Source of the DNA: Hyphomicrobiales bacterium
Lineage (GTDB): Bacteria > Pseudomonadota > Alphaproteobacteria > Rhizobiales > Xanthobacteraceae
NCBI GenBank assembly: GCA_017305515.1
Contig: JAFKKP010000304.1
Coordinates: forward strand, 1 to 55,736
Length of the DNA stretch: 55,736 bases
Reading direction: 5' to 3'
Numbering within the stretch: the first letter of the stretch is position 1; the number at the start of each line of letters is the position of its first letter. Below, piece after piece: positions 26,707 through 35,697 of the stretch. Made by a program: the position numbers and the translations under genes. The notes under the pieces were generated by a model. It had not been told where the DNA came from and ran no database searches. It saw nothing but the letters and a program-made list of their open reading frames with translations.

Positions 26707-28845
26707 ATGCGTTTGGCGTTCTGGCGTGACTGGACGAACAAATTGCCGTTCCAGTTTTCGTCACCTGCACCTCAGCCTGCGGTTTCGCAGCGGGTCATTG
26801 CCGATTCCCAAACTTCAGAACTTGGCGACGTCGATCTTCGCGTGATCTGGCGGAAACTGGTGCGCAATCGCGGCTGGGTCATCGTGCCGACGGTGACGGC
26901 GCTCGTGCTGTCGCTGATGATCGTCAACATGATTACGCCGCGCTACAAATCCGAAGCGCGCATTCTCATCGACGGCCGTGAAAACGTATTTCTTCGCCCC
27001 AACGGCGAGCGCAACGACGACCGCACTGCGGTTGACGCCGAAGCGGTGACGAGCCAGGTGCAGTTGCTGCTGTCGCGCGATCTCGCGCGCGAGGTCATCA
27101 AGCAGAACAAGCTCGCCGAATTGCCGGAATTCGATTCGGTGTTGAAAGGCATTCCGATCTGGAAAGCCTTGCTTGCGCTTGCAGGCATTGGCCGCGATCC
27201 GTTCCAGATGACGCCGGAAGAACGCGTCATGGATGCCTATTTCGACCGGCTGACCGCGTACTCGGTCGATAAGTCGCGCGTCGTCGTGATCGAATTTCAG
27301 TCGCGCGATCCTGAACTGGCCGCGCGTGTCGCAAACTCAATCGCCGATGGCTATCTCATCCTCCAGCAGGCCGCGCGTCAGAACCAGACGAAGTCCGCGT
27401 CGCAATGGCTGCTCGTGGAGATCGAGGGTCTCCGCAAAAAGGTTGCGGATGCGGATGCACGTGTCGAAGAATTCCGCTCCAAATCCGGGCTTCTCGTCGG
27501 CACCAACAACACGACGCTGTCCAATCAGCAGCTCGGCGAACTGAATACCCAGGTCAGCAACGCGCGTGCTGCGAAGGCGGATGCGGACGCGAAGGCGCGC
27601 GCGATCAAGCAGATGCTCGACAGCGGCAAGCCGATTGAGGCCTCGGAAGTCCTGAACTCCGAATTGATACGACGCCTGTCCGAACAGCGCGTGACGCTGC
27701 GCGCGCAACTGGCCGAACAGTCTTCGACGCTGCTCGATCGTCATCCGCGCATTCTCGAATTGAAGGCGCAGATTGCCGACATCGACCGCCAGATCCGGGA
27801 AGAGGCGAGCAAGGTTTCCCGCGCGCTTGAGAACGATGCGCGCATTGCAGGCACGCGCGCCGACAGCCTCAATGCCAGCCTCGATCAGGTGAAGCGGCAG
27901 GCTGCGTCCACCAACGGACAGGATGTGCAGTTGCGCGCATTCGAGCGCGAGGCCAAGGCGCAGCGCGACCTGCTCGAATCCTATCTCGCCAAATATCGCG
28001 AAGCCACCACCCGCGAGAATATCGAAGCCGCGCCTGCCGATGGCCGCATCATTTCCCGCGCCACCGTTTCCAATACGCCGGCCTATCCGAAGAAGCTGCC
28101 GATCGTTCTGATTGCGACGCTTGCAATGTTCCTTCTGACAAGCGGCTATATCACGACGACTGAACTATTGCGCATGACCGCGCCGCGCGGCGCAACGGTG
28201 CGTGCGCCTGTGCCACCGATCCGCGATACGCATCCGCAGATGACAACGTCCGTGACCGAGATCGAACAGCTGTCGGCTCAGTTGCGAAACCTCGGCGAGG
28301 CCGGACGCAAGATCACAATTGTCGGCGCTCATCGCGATGAAAGTGTCGCGCTGACCGCGCTCACTTTGGCCCGGCTTTTGGCCCGAAACGCGAAGGTTGT
28401 TGTCGCCGATCTCACCATGAATTCGCCGACGATGGCTGCCGTCTCGAGCGATCCTTCGGCGCCGGGATTGACCGATCTGATGCAGGGGACGGCTTCATTC
28501 GGTCAGATCATCACCAAGGATCGCCTGTCCGGCGTGCATATGGTCGGTGCTGGCCGGGATCCATCGCAGCGGGGACTGTTGCAGCTGCCGCGTATCAACA
28601 TGGCCATTGACGCGCTGCTGCGTGCTTACGATCACGTCGTGCTCGATGCCGGCACGGCCTCCGATCTGCCGTCGTCGTTGATTGCGTCGCAGGCGCACGC
28701 CGTCGTGATCCCCGATCCGAAGATCACGATGCAGGGTCGCGCGACGATGCGCGATCAGCTTCTCGCGTCGGGATTCCTCGGTGTGACGATTCTGATGTCG
28801 CCCGTGTCGAATGCGAGCGCCGCGCCGGGCGTGCGAGCGGCTTAG
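26707..28845 (+). CDS. Wzz/Wzc (GumC/HfsA)-type co-polymerase with a degenerate kinase-like domain
   Basis: 712 residues. Order: a Wzz domain with the first membrane helix (about 58-78), a long periplasmic coiled coil (about 215-440) with GNVR-like features, a second membrane helix (about 460-482), then a cytoplasmic P-loop-like domain (about 530-712). The P-loop position reads VGAHRDESVALT, without the Lys of Walker A; the A-prime and B strands (VVVADLT, HVVLDAG) remain. The tail has no tyrosine cluster. It should control chain length and export but probably has no tyrosine kinase activity. It resembles HfsA fused to an HfsB-like domain. Confidence 0.85.
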   Translation: MRLAFWRDWTNKLPFQFSSPAPQPAVSQRVIADSQTSELGDVDLRVIWRKLVRNRGWVIVPTVTALVLSLMIVNMITPRYKSEARILIDGRENVFLRPNGERNDDRTAVDAEAVTSQVQLLLSRDLAREVIKQNKLAELPEFDSVLKGIPIWKALLALAGIGRDPFQMTPEERVMDAYFDRLTAYSVDKSRVVVIEFQSRDPELAARVANSIADGYLILQQAARQNQTKSASQWLLVEIEGLRKKVADADARVEEFRSKSGLLVGTNNTTLSNQQLGELNTQVSNARAAKADADAKARAIKQMLDSGKPIEASEVLNSELIRRLSEQRVTLRAQLAEQSSTLLDRHPRILELKAQIADIDRQIREEASKVSRALENDARIAGTRADSLNASLDQVKRQAASTNGQDVQLRAFEREAKAQRDLLESYLAKYREATTRENIEAAPADGRIISRATVSNTPAYPKKLPIVLIATLAMFLLTSGYITTTELLRMTAPRGATVRAPVPPIRDTHPQMTTSVTEIEQLSAQLRNLGEAGRKITIVGAHRDESVALTALTLARLLARNAKVVVADLTMNSPTMAAVSSDPSAPGLTDLMQGTASFGQIITKDRLSGVHMVGAGRDPSQRGLLQLPRINMAIDALLRAYDHVVLDAGTASDLPSSLIASQAHAVVIPDPKITMQGRATMRDQLLASGFLGVTILMSPVSNASAAPGVRAA

Positions 28846-28857
28846 TCTTCGGTCAAG

Positions 28858-30042
28858 CTAGCGTTGAAGCGCGTTGCGCAGCAATTGCGCCATCTGCATC
28901 AGGGCTGGGTTCTGCTTCACCAGCCGCTTGGCGTGGGTGAGCGACGACAGCCCCAACGCAGCCAGCCGTCCGCGCGCCGTCAGCGGAATGAAGCTGTCGA
29001 CGATCGGCTCGTCTTCCTTGCAGAATGTCATCTTGTATTCGTCGGAGCCTACGCCGAAATCGTAGGATGTATAGCCAAGCTCGCCATAATGATCGATCAT
29101 GTCGCGCAGCAGAATGAGACCGGGGCTGTACCGCGCGTTTTCTGAAATCGTGTAGGTATTGAACATCGTCGAGAAACGCTGTCCGCCGGCCACGCAGGCA
29201 AAGATCGAGATCATTTCGTCGTCGCATTCCAGCGCATGCAGTTCGATGGCGCGGCGGCCGTTCGGCAATTTCGCCGTGCAGGCCTCGCGAATGAATGCCT
29301 TGGTCGCGTCGTCTGCAAAGACGTTCGGCAGTTTCGACAGCGCCATGCGCTGCGGCTTGATGACGAAGAATGCATCGAGCAACCGGTGAATGTCGGCGTC
29401 CGTTTCCGCGACGAAATAGCGATAGCCGGGAAGGGTCTGTAGCTTGCGTTCTTTGTTGCGAAGGCGTCGGCGCGTCGAGGTGCTGACGCGATCCTCAGGC
29501 TTTGCGTTCGGCGCCATCGTCATCGAAGGAACCGGATTGGTCGAAGGCTGATCCATGACCTGCGCGAACGGATTTGCGACGCCGCGCCAGGTTTTCGGCT
29601 GCTGCATCAGCGCCAGCACATCGATCCCGCCTGCCTCGTGTGCGATCGCATCGATGATGCGCTGGACGTCGCCGGCGGTTGCCGCCGAGGCGAATGCACT
29701 CTGAAACAGACCCATATTGAATGTCGGATGTTTGCCGCCCATGAAGCGGGCGACCTGTGCGCCGCTTTCGCGGCTGACGGACAGCGGCAGCAGCGCGACC
29801 GGACGATTGTGGCCATCGTAAGCGACCACGATGAACGGTGCCGCGCCGTCGTGGTTGCCGACGGTCGATTGCCAGGAATTGAGAAGATCGAAGGTCTGAT
29901 ACGGCGTGGCGAGCGGGGAGGCCGCCTCGAAGGCGCGCCAGATCGGCTCGGCCTCGCTCATGGAACGCAGAACATCGACGCGCGCAATGCGGCTGGTTCC
30001 GCCGTAGGCATGCACCGTCTGGAACGCTGCGACCATGGTCAT
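28858..30042 (-). CDS. GNAT/CelD-family acyltransferase (HfsK-like)
   Basis: 394 residues from the ATG at 30042, beginning MTMVAAFQTVHAYGG; in-frame codons further upstream give improbable sequence across the intergenic region. Two acyltransferase-fold halves are visible. The second contains STRRRLRNKERKL, AIELHALECDDEMISIFACVAGG and YSPGLILLRDMIDHYGELGYTSYDFGVGSDEYK, typical of PF13480. Relatives include BcsL/CelD and Caulobacter HfsK, which modifies holdfast polysaccharide. It is convergent with the co-polymerase and divergent from the deacetylase-fold gene, so it has its own promoter. Confidence 0.8.
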   Translation of the reverse strand: MTMVAAFQTVHAYGGTSRIARVDVLRSMSEAEPIWRAFEAASPLATPYQTFDLLNSWQSTVGNHDGAAPFIVVAYDGHNRPVALLPLSVSRESGAQVARFMGGKHPTFNMGLFQSAFASAATAGDVQRIIDAIAHEAGGIDVLALMQQPKTWRGVANPFAQVMDQPSTNPVPSMTMAPNAKPEDRVSTSTRRRLRNKERKLQTLPGYRYFVAETDADIHRLLDAFFVIKPQRMALSKLPNVFADDATKAFIREACTAKLPNGRRAIELHALECDDEMISIFACVAGGQRFSTMFNTYTISENARYSPGLILLRDMIDHYGELGYTSYDFGVGSDEYKMTFCKEDEPIVDSFIPLTARGRLAALGLSSLTHAKRLVKQNPALMQMAQLLRNALQR

Positions 30043-30168
30043 CTTTGGAGCCTGTTTTCCGGAAATTTTTTGGCCGATGCGGCTCGGGCAGACCTTATTC
30101 AAACAAATGTCAACAAAGAGTAATGACAATCGCGCACGGCGCGGTATGCCTGCGTTTGGGGGATCACT

Positions 30169-31206
30169 TTGCCGTCCTGGAATCGAGTTATTGCAAATGC
30201 CGGCCGCAGGCTTGCGGTGCTGCCCGGCGTGGCGCGGATTGCCGAACGGACGGTCGGCGGCGCGGGCGTGATCCTCAAATTCGAACATGTGCGGCCGCGC
30301 AAGCCGGGCTCATTTCAGCCGTTGCGATCCCATGAGATCAGGCCGGGGTTTCTCGACAAGGCCATCGGCGCGATGCGGCGCTGGAAATACGAATTTGTGT
30401 CCATGGACGAGATGCGCGTGCGCGCGCTGCAACCCGCATCTGCGCGGCGTTTTGTCTGTCTCAGTTTCGACTGCGCCACCCGCGATTTCATGACGTTCGC
30501 CTATCCGGTTCTCTCCAGGCATCGCGTGCCGTTCACGCTTTACGTGCCGACCGGTTTCATCGACGGCATCGGCGAAGCGTGGTGGCTGGCGCTGGAAGAG
30601 ATCGTCGCACATAACGAACGCATCGGTCTGATGGTCGACAATGTCGAAAATCGCTTCGCGATCGGTACCACGGAAGAAAAGTATCAGGTCTACGATTTTC
30701 TCTACGATTGGCTGCGCGCTCTGCCGCCGCCGGATCGTTCCGCTGCAATCGGCGACCTCTGCACCCGCTACGGCGCCGACCTCAAGGCACTCTCTCGCGG
30801 CGATGCCATGACCTGGGCAAACCTGACGACTCTTGCGCGCGATGCGCAGGCGACAATTGGCAGCGCGACCGTTCACTATCCGCAGCTTTCGTCAGCCGCC
30901 GGCAATATCGCGCTGCGCGAGATGACGATGGGGCGCTCGATCCTGGAGACCGCGCTCGGTACAGAATGCAGGCATTTTGCGTATCCATTCGGGCACGGCC
31001 GTTCTTTTGGGCCGCGCGAAATTCAACTGGCGAAACAGGCCGGATTTCTGACCGCTGTTTCCGCGCAACCGGGCATCGTACAGCCGCAAGGAAAATCGGA
31101 GATGCTGTCGCTGCCGCGAATTGCGTGGAACGGGCGACACAAATCCCTGAGCCATTTGCGGGCGGCGATGGCAGGATTCGTACTGCCGCGCAATCGCGCC
31201 GCTTAA
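30169..31206 (+). CDS. polysaccharide deacetylase-fold protein with altered catalytic residues
   Basis: 345 residues. The NodB-type barrel is recognisable: FVCLSFDCATRDFMTFAYPVLSRHRVPFTLYVPTGF (residues 95-130), then ATIGSATVHYPQLSS (about 228-242), and RHFAYPFGHG near residue 265. Active enzymes have TFDDG and HxxxH for the base and the metal. Here these read SFDCA (D101 kept, the metal Asp replaced by C102) and A233-T-V-H236-Y237, so both usual histidines are displaced or lost. It may bind rather than deacetylate polysaccharide. The context suggests an HfsH-like position in the pathway. Confidence 0.8.
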   Translation: MPSWNRVIANAGRRLAVLPGVARIAERTVGGAGVILKFEHVRPRKPGSFQPLRSHEIRPGFLDKAIGAMRRWKYEFVSMDEMRVRALQPASARRFVCLSFDCATRDFMTFAYPVLSRHRVPFTLYVPTGFIDGIGEAWWLALEEIVAHNERIGLMVDNVENRFAIGTTEEKYQVYDFLYDWLRALPPPDRSAAIGDLCTRYGADLKALSRGDAMTWANLTTLARDAQATIGSATVHYPQLSSAAGNIALREMTMGRSILETALGTECRHFAYPFGHGRSFGPREIQLAKQAGFLTAVSAQPGIVQPQGKSEMLSLPRIAWNGRHKSLSHLRAAMAGFVLPRNRAA

Positions 31207-31210
31207 CTGG

Positions 31211-31432
31211 CTACGTCTCGGAATCCTCAGCATCGGGCTTCGACATCCACGCGATCAGCGGCATTGCGGGAAGCACCCAGCCCAATCCGGCGACGACATA
31301 GAAGATCGCCTGCGCCAGTCTGGATGCCGCCAGCCATGGCGCCTGCGCAATCGCCATTCCGAGCAGCGACCAGACGATCACGAGGCAAAGAAGCCCAACC
31401 GTGCCGATGAGTTTTCGTTTGCGGATTGCCAT
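31211..31432 (-). CDS. DUF2842 small membrane protein
   Basis: 73 residues from the ATG at 31432, starting MAIRKRKLIGTVGLL. There are two hydrophobic segments (about 8-31 and 40-62) joined by QAPWLAASRLAQ, then a short acidic tail. This is the DUF2842 pattern of alphaproteobacteria; its function is unknown. It converges on the deacetylase-fold gene with four bases between the two stops and diverges from ctaA, a neighbour it keeps in related genomes as far as I recall. Confidence 0.8.
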   Translation of the reverse strand: MAIRKRKLIGTVGLLCLVIVWSLLGMAIAQAPWLAASRLAQAIFYVVAGLGWVLPAMPLIAWMSKPDAEDSET

Positions 31433-31530
31433 GACGGAATTGTGCGGGGCGTGGCGATTGCGCGTCTTGCGCGGAAACACGTCCGGACTATAAGGTCCGC
31501 GCCAATCCAATCAAGGCCGCATTTGAGATC

Positions 31531-32619
31531 ATGTCTGTCGCACCGGATCGAACCGTCAAAGCTGCATCGAATTTGCGCGCGGTGCGAATCTGGCTCGTCA
31601 TCGTAGCCTCGCTTATCGTCTGCACGCTGATGGTCGGCGGCGCGACAAGACTTACCGAATCCGGATTGTCGATTGTCGAGTGGAAGCCGGTGACGGGAAC
31701 GATCCCGCCGCTCTCCGACGCGGAATGGACTTCCGAATTCGAGGCGTACAAGAAGATACCGCAATATCGCGAAATGAACCGCGGCATGTCGCTTGCGGAA
31801 TTCAAGACGATTTTCTGGTGGGAATGGACGCACCGGCAGCTTGCGAAGTTTATCGGTGCCGCATTTCTGCTGCCGTTTCTCTGGTTTTTATGGCGCGGCG
31901 CGATTTCTGAAAATCTCAAACCAAGGCTCTGGATTATCTTTGCGCTCGGCGGACTTCAGGGCGCGGTCGGCTGGTGGATGGTCAAATCCGGATTGGTGGA
32001 CCGCGTGTCGGTCTCGCAATATCGGCTTGCCGCGCATTTCATGCTGGCGCTGATCCTGTTTTCTGCCGTGGTATGGACGGTGAGCCGGATGCAAACGCGT
32101 TCATCGCCGATTGCGCCGGCGCGCCTGAGAATCACAAGCTGGATTTTGCTCGCGCTGGTGTTCCTGCAACTCTATTTCGGAGCACTCGTCGCCGGTCTGC
32201 GCGCCGGAAAAATCTTCAATACCTGGCCGGACATCGATGGCTCATTCATCCCATCTGCCGGGCGATTGTTTTTCGAGCAGCCCTGGTGGCGCAATTTCTT
32301 CGACAACACGCTGACCGTTCAGTTCAGCCATCGCATGATCGCTTATGCGCTACTGATTGTTGCGATTTTTCATTTTGTCGATGCGATGCGTTCGCGCATC
32401 CGCCCCGCGATTGCCGGCGCCGCCTGGCTGCTGGCCGCGATCCTGGCGCAGGTCGTCATCGGCGTCATGACGCTGCTCTATCAGGTGCCGATCGATCTCG
32501 GTCTCGCTCATCAGGCGAACGCCATCGTTGTCCTGACGCTGGCGCTGTTTCAGGCGGAGCGGCTTGGCGTCAATCTTGCCGACACGACGCCGGCAAAACT
32601 CCGGGCGGTCGCCGGATAG
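31531..32619 (+). CDS. ctaA: heme A synthase (COX15/CtaA)
   Basis: 362 residues with eight membrane helices in two four-helix halves. Heme-ligand histidines lie in [38 protein letters not shown] and [35 protein letters not shown] is the family's N-terminal signature. It oxidises the C8 methyl of heme O to make heme A for cytochrome c oxidase, at the inner membrane. Its leader is short; the iron permease follows after 186 bases with a possible separate promoter. Confidence 0.96.
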   Translation: MSVAPDRTVKAASNLRAVRIWLVIVASLIVCTLMVGGATRLTESGLSIVEWKPVTGTIPPLSDAEWTSEFEAYKKIPQYREMNRGMSLAEFKTIFWWEWTHRQLAKFIGAAFLLPFLWFLWRGAISENLKPRLWIIFALGGLQGAVGWWMVKSGLVDRVSVSQYRLAAHFMLALILFSAVVWTVSRMQTRSSPIAPARLRITSWILLALVFLQLYFGALVAGLRAGKIFNTWPDIDGSFIPSAGRLFFEQPWWRNFFDNTLTVQFSHRMIAYALLIVAIFHFVDAMRSRIRPAIAGAAWLLAAILAQVVIGVMTLLYQVPIDLGLAHQANAIVVLTLALFQAERLGVNLADTTPAKLRAVAG

Positions 32620-32641
32620 ACGCCGGCTGCCGTAGTTCATT

Positions 32642-32658
32642 GAACTATTCTAAAGTTC
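32642..32658. promoter_or_regulatory. possible Irr-type iron control element upstream of the FTR1 gene
   Basis: GAACTATTCTAAAGTTC is an inverted repeat (GAACT...AGTTC) and contains the ATTCTAAA half typical of rhizobial iron control elements bound by Irr. It lies about 150 bases before the FTR1 start. The match is by eye and partial. Confidence 0.35.
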
Positions 32659-32805
32659 GCCGAAATTGCACTAAGCCCCATTCCGTAAGCGTTTCTCTGC
32701 GATCCGCGCGCCGTCGCGCAGACGTGAGTGCACTCGATGCTTTTTCTTCGATGCCGCTGACGCTAGAACGGAATTCAATTCCCCGTTCGTTCAAGAAAGT
32801 CCTCA

Positions 32806-33618
32806 ATGTCGAATGCATTTGTCCAGGCTGCAGTCATCCTTCTCCGCGAGGGACTTGAGGCGCTGCTCGTGCTTGCAGCACTTGCCGCCTATCTGAAGAA
32901 GGTCGGCGGCGGGCACCGCATCGCCGCGCTTTATGCGGGCGCCGCCGCGGCAATCGGCGCGAGTATCGTAGCTGCGTGGCTATTTGCAGTTCTCAATTCC
33001 GGTCAGCACAGCGATGTGCTGGAAGGGTTTGTCATTCTCGCAGCCGCAGCCCTCATGCTGTACGTCAGCGGCTGGCTGATGGTGAAGCAGGACCCGCGCG
33101 GCTGGCAGGATTATCTCGCTCACAAGGCGGACAGCGCGCTGGCGCAGGAAACGGCATGGGCCGTGTCGGCACTTGCATTCTTTGCAGTCTTCCGCGAGGG
33201 CGCGGAGACGGTTCTGTTCATCAACGCGCTTGCAGTTGCCGAGGGCGGCTGGGGTTTAGGCTTGTTCGGCGGTCTTGCTGTCGGAGCCACCGGTCTCGTC
33301 GTGTTGTTCTACTTCATCAATCTGATCGCGCAAAGAATTCCTCTGCGGCCGTTGTTCATTATCACGTCGGCATTTCTGTTTGCGATGGGCGTCAAATTCA
33401 TCGGTGACGCAATCAAGGAATTCCAGGAGCAGACGATCATTCCCTTCACGGAACTCAAAGGAACGGCATGGCTCGATGGTCTTGGCCTCAATCCAACACT
33501 TGAAGCCTTGTCGTTGCAGGCTCTCGTGATTCTGGCCGCGCTGGCGACCTATTCTGTGGTTCAGCGCAACGCGCGCTTGTCGCGCGAAGACAAGGCAATG
33601 CGCGCGTCCAAGCCCTGA
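32806..33618 (+). CDS. FTR1 family iron permease
   Basis: 270 residues with seven membrane helices. Both iron-binding REXXE motifs are present: REGLE in the first helix (about 14-18) and REGAE in the fourth (about 130). This is the FTR1/EfeU family, which imports iron, usually with EfeO/EfeB or P19-like partners; no such partner is visible nearby, so it may act alone or with genes elsewhere. A possible Irr-type site lies upstream and a terminator downstream, so it is a single-gene unit. Confidence 0.92.
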   Translation: MSNAFVQAAVILLREGLEALLVLAALAAYLKKVGGGHRIAALYAGAAAAIGASIVAAWLFAVLNSGQHSDVLEGFVILAAAALMLYVSGWLMVKQDPRGWQDYLAHKADSALAQETAWAVSALAFFAVFREGAETVLFINALAVAEGGWGLGLFGGLAVGATGLVVLFYFINLIAQRIPLRPLFIITSAFLFAMGVKFIGDAIKEFQEQTIIPFTELKGTAWLDGLGLNPTLEALSLQALVILAALATYSVVQRNARLSREDKAMRASKP

Positions 33619-33648
33619 TTTTCAAAAAGTCTTTGCTCTGAACAATCG

Positions 33649-33681
33649 AACACGGTGCCATCTCACGGCGCCGTGTTTTTT
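33649..33681 (+). terminator. terminator of the FTR1 gene
   Basis: AACACGGTGCC pairs with GGCGCCGTGTT (11 positions, one G-U) around a seven-base loop, followed by six or seven T residues. It ends three bases before the converging metY stop codon. Confidence 0.85.
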
Positions 33682-33683
33682 AA

Positions 33684-34964
33684 TCAGGCCTTCAGCGCCT
33701 GATCGAGATCGGCGATCAGGTCTTCCTTGTCTTCAAGGCCGACCGAGAGCCGCACCACATCGACGCCAGCGCCCGCGAGCGCCTTCTGATCGTCGCTCAA
33801 CTGGCTGTGCGTGGTTGAGGCGGGGTGAATGATGAGCGAGCGGGTGTCGCCGACATTCGCAAGATGCGAGAACAGCGTCACGCCTGAGACGAGCTTCACG
33901 CCCGCGTCGTAGCCGCCTTTCAAGCCGAACGTGAACACGGCGCCTGCGCCCTTCGGCGAATATTTGCGGGCGAGGTTGTCATATTTGTCGTTCGGCAATC
34001 CTGCGTAGTTGACCCACGCGACGGCCGGATTGTTCGACAGCCATTCGGCGATAGCCTTGGCGTTGTCGGAATGGCGCTGCATGCGAAGCGACAGCGTTTC
34101 GATCCCCGTCAGGATGAGGAATGAATTGAACGGCGAGATAGCGGGCCCGAGATCGCGCAGCGCCAGCACGCGCACCGCAATCGCGAAGGCGAAGTTGCCG
34201 AACGTCTCCTGCAATTTGATGCCGTGATATTCCGGGCGCGGCTCGCTGAGTGCGGGATAGCGTCCGCTTTTCGACCAGTCGAACGTACCGGCATCGACGA
34301 CAATACCGCCGAGCGAATTGCCGTGGCCGCCGAGAAATTTCGTCAGCGAGTGAATGACAATGTCCGCCCCGTGGTCGATCGGCTTGATGAGATAGGGCGA
34401 GGCGAGGGTGTTGTCGACGATCAGCGGCACGCCCGCATCGCGTGCGATCGTTGCGATGGCTTCGATGTCGGTCACGGTGCCGCCGGGATTGGCGATCGAC
34501 TCGATAAAGATAGCCTTCGTCTTCGGCGAGATCGCACGCTTGAAACTTTCGACATCGTCGGTGTCGGCCCACACCACGTTCCAGCCGAAATTCTTGAAGG
34601 CGTGATTGAACTGATTGATCGATCCGCCATAGAGCCGCCGTGCCGCGACGAATTCATCGCCCGGCTGCATCAACGTGTGAAACACCACGAATTGCGCGGC
34701 GTGGCCCGACGCAACCGCCACCGCCGCCGTTCCGCCTTCGAGTGCCGCCACGCGCTCCTCAAGCACAGCCGTCGTCGGATTCGTGATACGCGTGTAGATG
34801 TTGCCGAACGCCTGCAATCCGAACAGGGATGCTGCGTGATCGGCATCGTTAAAGACGTAGGACGTTGTCTGATAGATCGGCGTCGCGCGCGCACCTGTTG
34901 TCGGATCGGGCTGCGCGCCCGCGTGAATCGAAAGAGTGGAAAATCCCGGCAGCCGATCTGACAT
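33684..34964 (-). CDS. metY: O-acetylhomoserine sulfhydrylase (aminocarboxypropyltransferase)
   Basis: 426 residues, the typical MetY length. It makes homocysteine from O-acetylhomoserine and sulfide with pyridoxal phosphate. Motifs are STLSIHAGAQPDPTTGARATPIYQTTSYVF at the N-terminus, YTRITNPTTAVLEERVAALEGG (58-78), IVDNTLASPYLIKPIDHGADIVIHSLTKFLGGHG with the cofactor lysine K209, and SHLANVGDTRSLIIHPASTTH near the C-terminus. I looked for a SAM-II-type riboswitch in the leader and found none I could support. Confidence 0.95.
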   Translation of the reverse strand: MSDRLPGFSTLSIHAGAQPDPTTGARATPIYQTTSYVFNDADHAASLFGLQAFGNIYTRITNPTTAVLEERVAALEGGTAAVAVASGHAAQFVVFHTLMQPGDEFVAARRLYGGSINQFNHAFKNFGWNVVWADTDDVESFKRAISPKTKAIFIESIANPGGTVTDIEAIATIARDAGVPLIVDNTLASPYLIKPIDHGADIVIHSLTKFLGGHGNSLGGIVVDAGTFDWSKSGRYPALSEPRPEYHGIKLQETFGNFAFAIAVRVLALRDLGPAISPFNSFLILTGIETLSLRMQRHSDNAKAIAEWLSNNPAVAWVNYAGLPNDKYDNLARKYSPKGAGAVFTFGLKGGYDAGVKLVSGVTLFSHLANVGDTRSLIIHPASTTHSQLSDDQKALAGAGVDVVRLSVGLEDKEDLIADLDQALKA

Positions 34965-35109
34965 CGCTTATCCTTTGTAGCGTCGAATTGGAGCGATGCT
35001 GCTGTCGCGCCTGCTCCCAGTCAAGCTGACAACTGTGCTTGACGTTAACAAGCAAGGAATTGGCACGGCCTTCGCGTTCGGGAAACGACATTGCTCCGCC
35101 GCACAACGG

Positions 35110-35694
35110 TCAGGAAATGCCGTTCTTGTTCTTGGCGGCGCGATCTGCCGCAGCCGTGGTGCCGCCGCCGATGCTGGCGCGGTGAAGCGAGAGTTTCTGC
35201 GTGCCGGTCGGAATCGGCGCGCGCCTGGAACTCAGCGTGCGCGAGTTGACGCCGACCCACTGGATTTCCGACGACAGCCGGCCGTATTCGATCTTGGGGC
35301 AGCGGTTCATCACGACTTTAAGTCCGGCAGCTTCCGCTCTTGCGGCCGCCGCATCGTTGCGAACGCCAAGCTGCATCCAGATGACCTTTGGCTTTACAGG
35401 CAAGGCGAGCGCGTCATCGACAACCGCCGCCGCCGCAGCGGAATTGCGGAAGATGTCGAGCATATCGAACGGCCTGCCGATGTCTGCGAGCGACGCGACG
35501 AATGTCTTGCCCAGCAATTGCTTTCCGGCCTGTCCCGGATTGACCGGAATAATGTCGTAGCCGCGTTCGAGCAGATATTTGAAGACGAAATAGCTCGGCC
35601 GCACATTCACCGGCGACGCGCCGGCCATCGCAATCGATTTTACGCTGGTGAGAATTTCGCGGATGTAGCCGTCGGGATAGTTGTCGTGATTCAT
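35110..35694 (-). CDS. CoA-binding domain protein (YccU-like)
   Basis: 194 residues. A Rossmann-type CoA_binding_2 domain covers about residues 12-145: SIAMAGASPVNVRPSYFVFKYLLERGYDIIPVNPGQAG, FDMLDIFRNSAAAAAVVDDAL, VKPKVIWMQLGVRNDAAAARAEAAGLKVVMNRCPKIEYGRL. The C-terminal 45 residues are basic and probably disordered. These proteins bind CoA but have no settled function. The gene starts three bases after the crotonase stop on the same strand, so they are likely co-transcribed; metY follows at 146 bases. Confidence 0.88.
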   Translation of the reverse strand: MNHDNYPDGYIREILTSVKSIAMAGASPVNVRPSYFVFKYLLERGYDIIPVNPGQAGKQLLGKTFVASLADIGRPFDMLDIFRNSAAAAAVVDDALALPVKPKVIWMQLGVRNDAAAARAEAAGLKVVMNRCPKIEYGRLSSEIQWVGVNSRTLSSRRAPIPTGTQKLSLHRASIGGGTTAAADRAAKNKNGIS

Positions 35695-35697
35695 CGG

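Noticed and set aside
34965-35109. A SAM-II-like riboswitch before metY
   Set aside because: A few bases near the start codon resemble the aptamer end, but the conserved pseudoknot strands cannot be matched.
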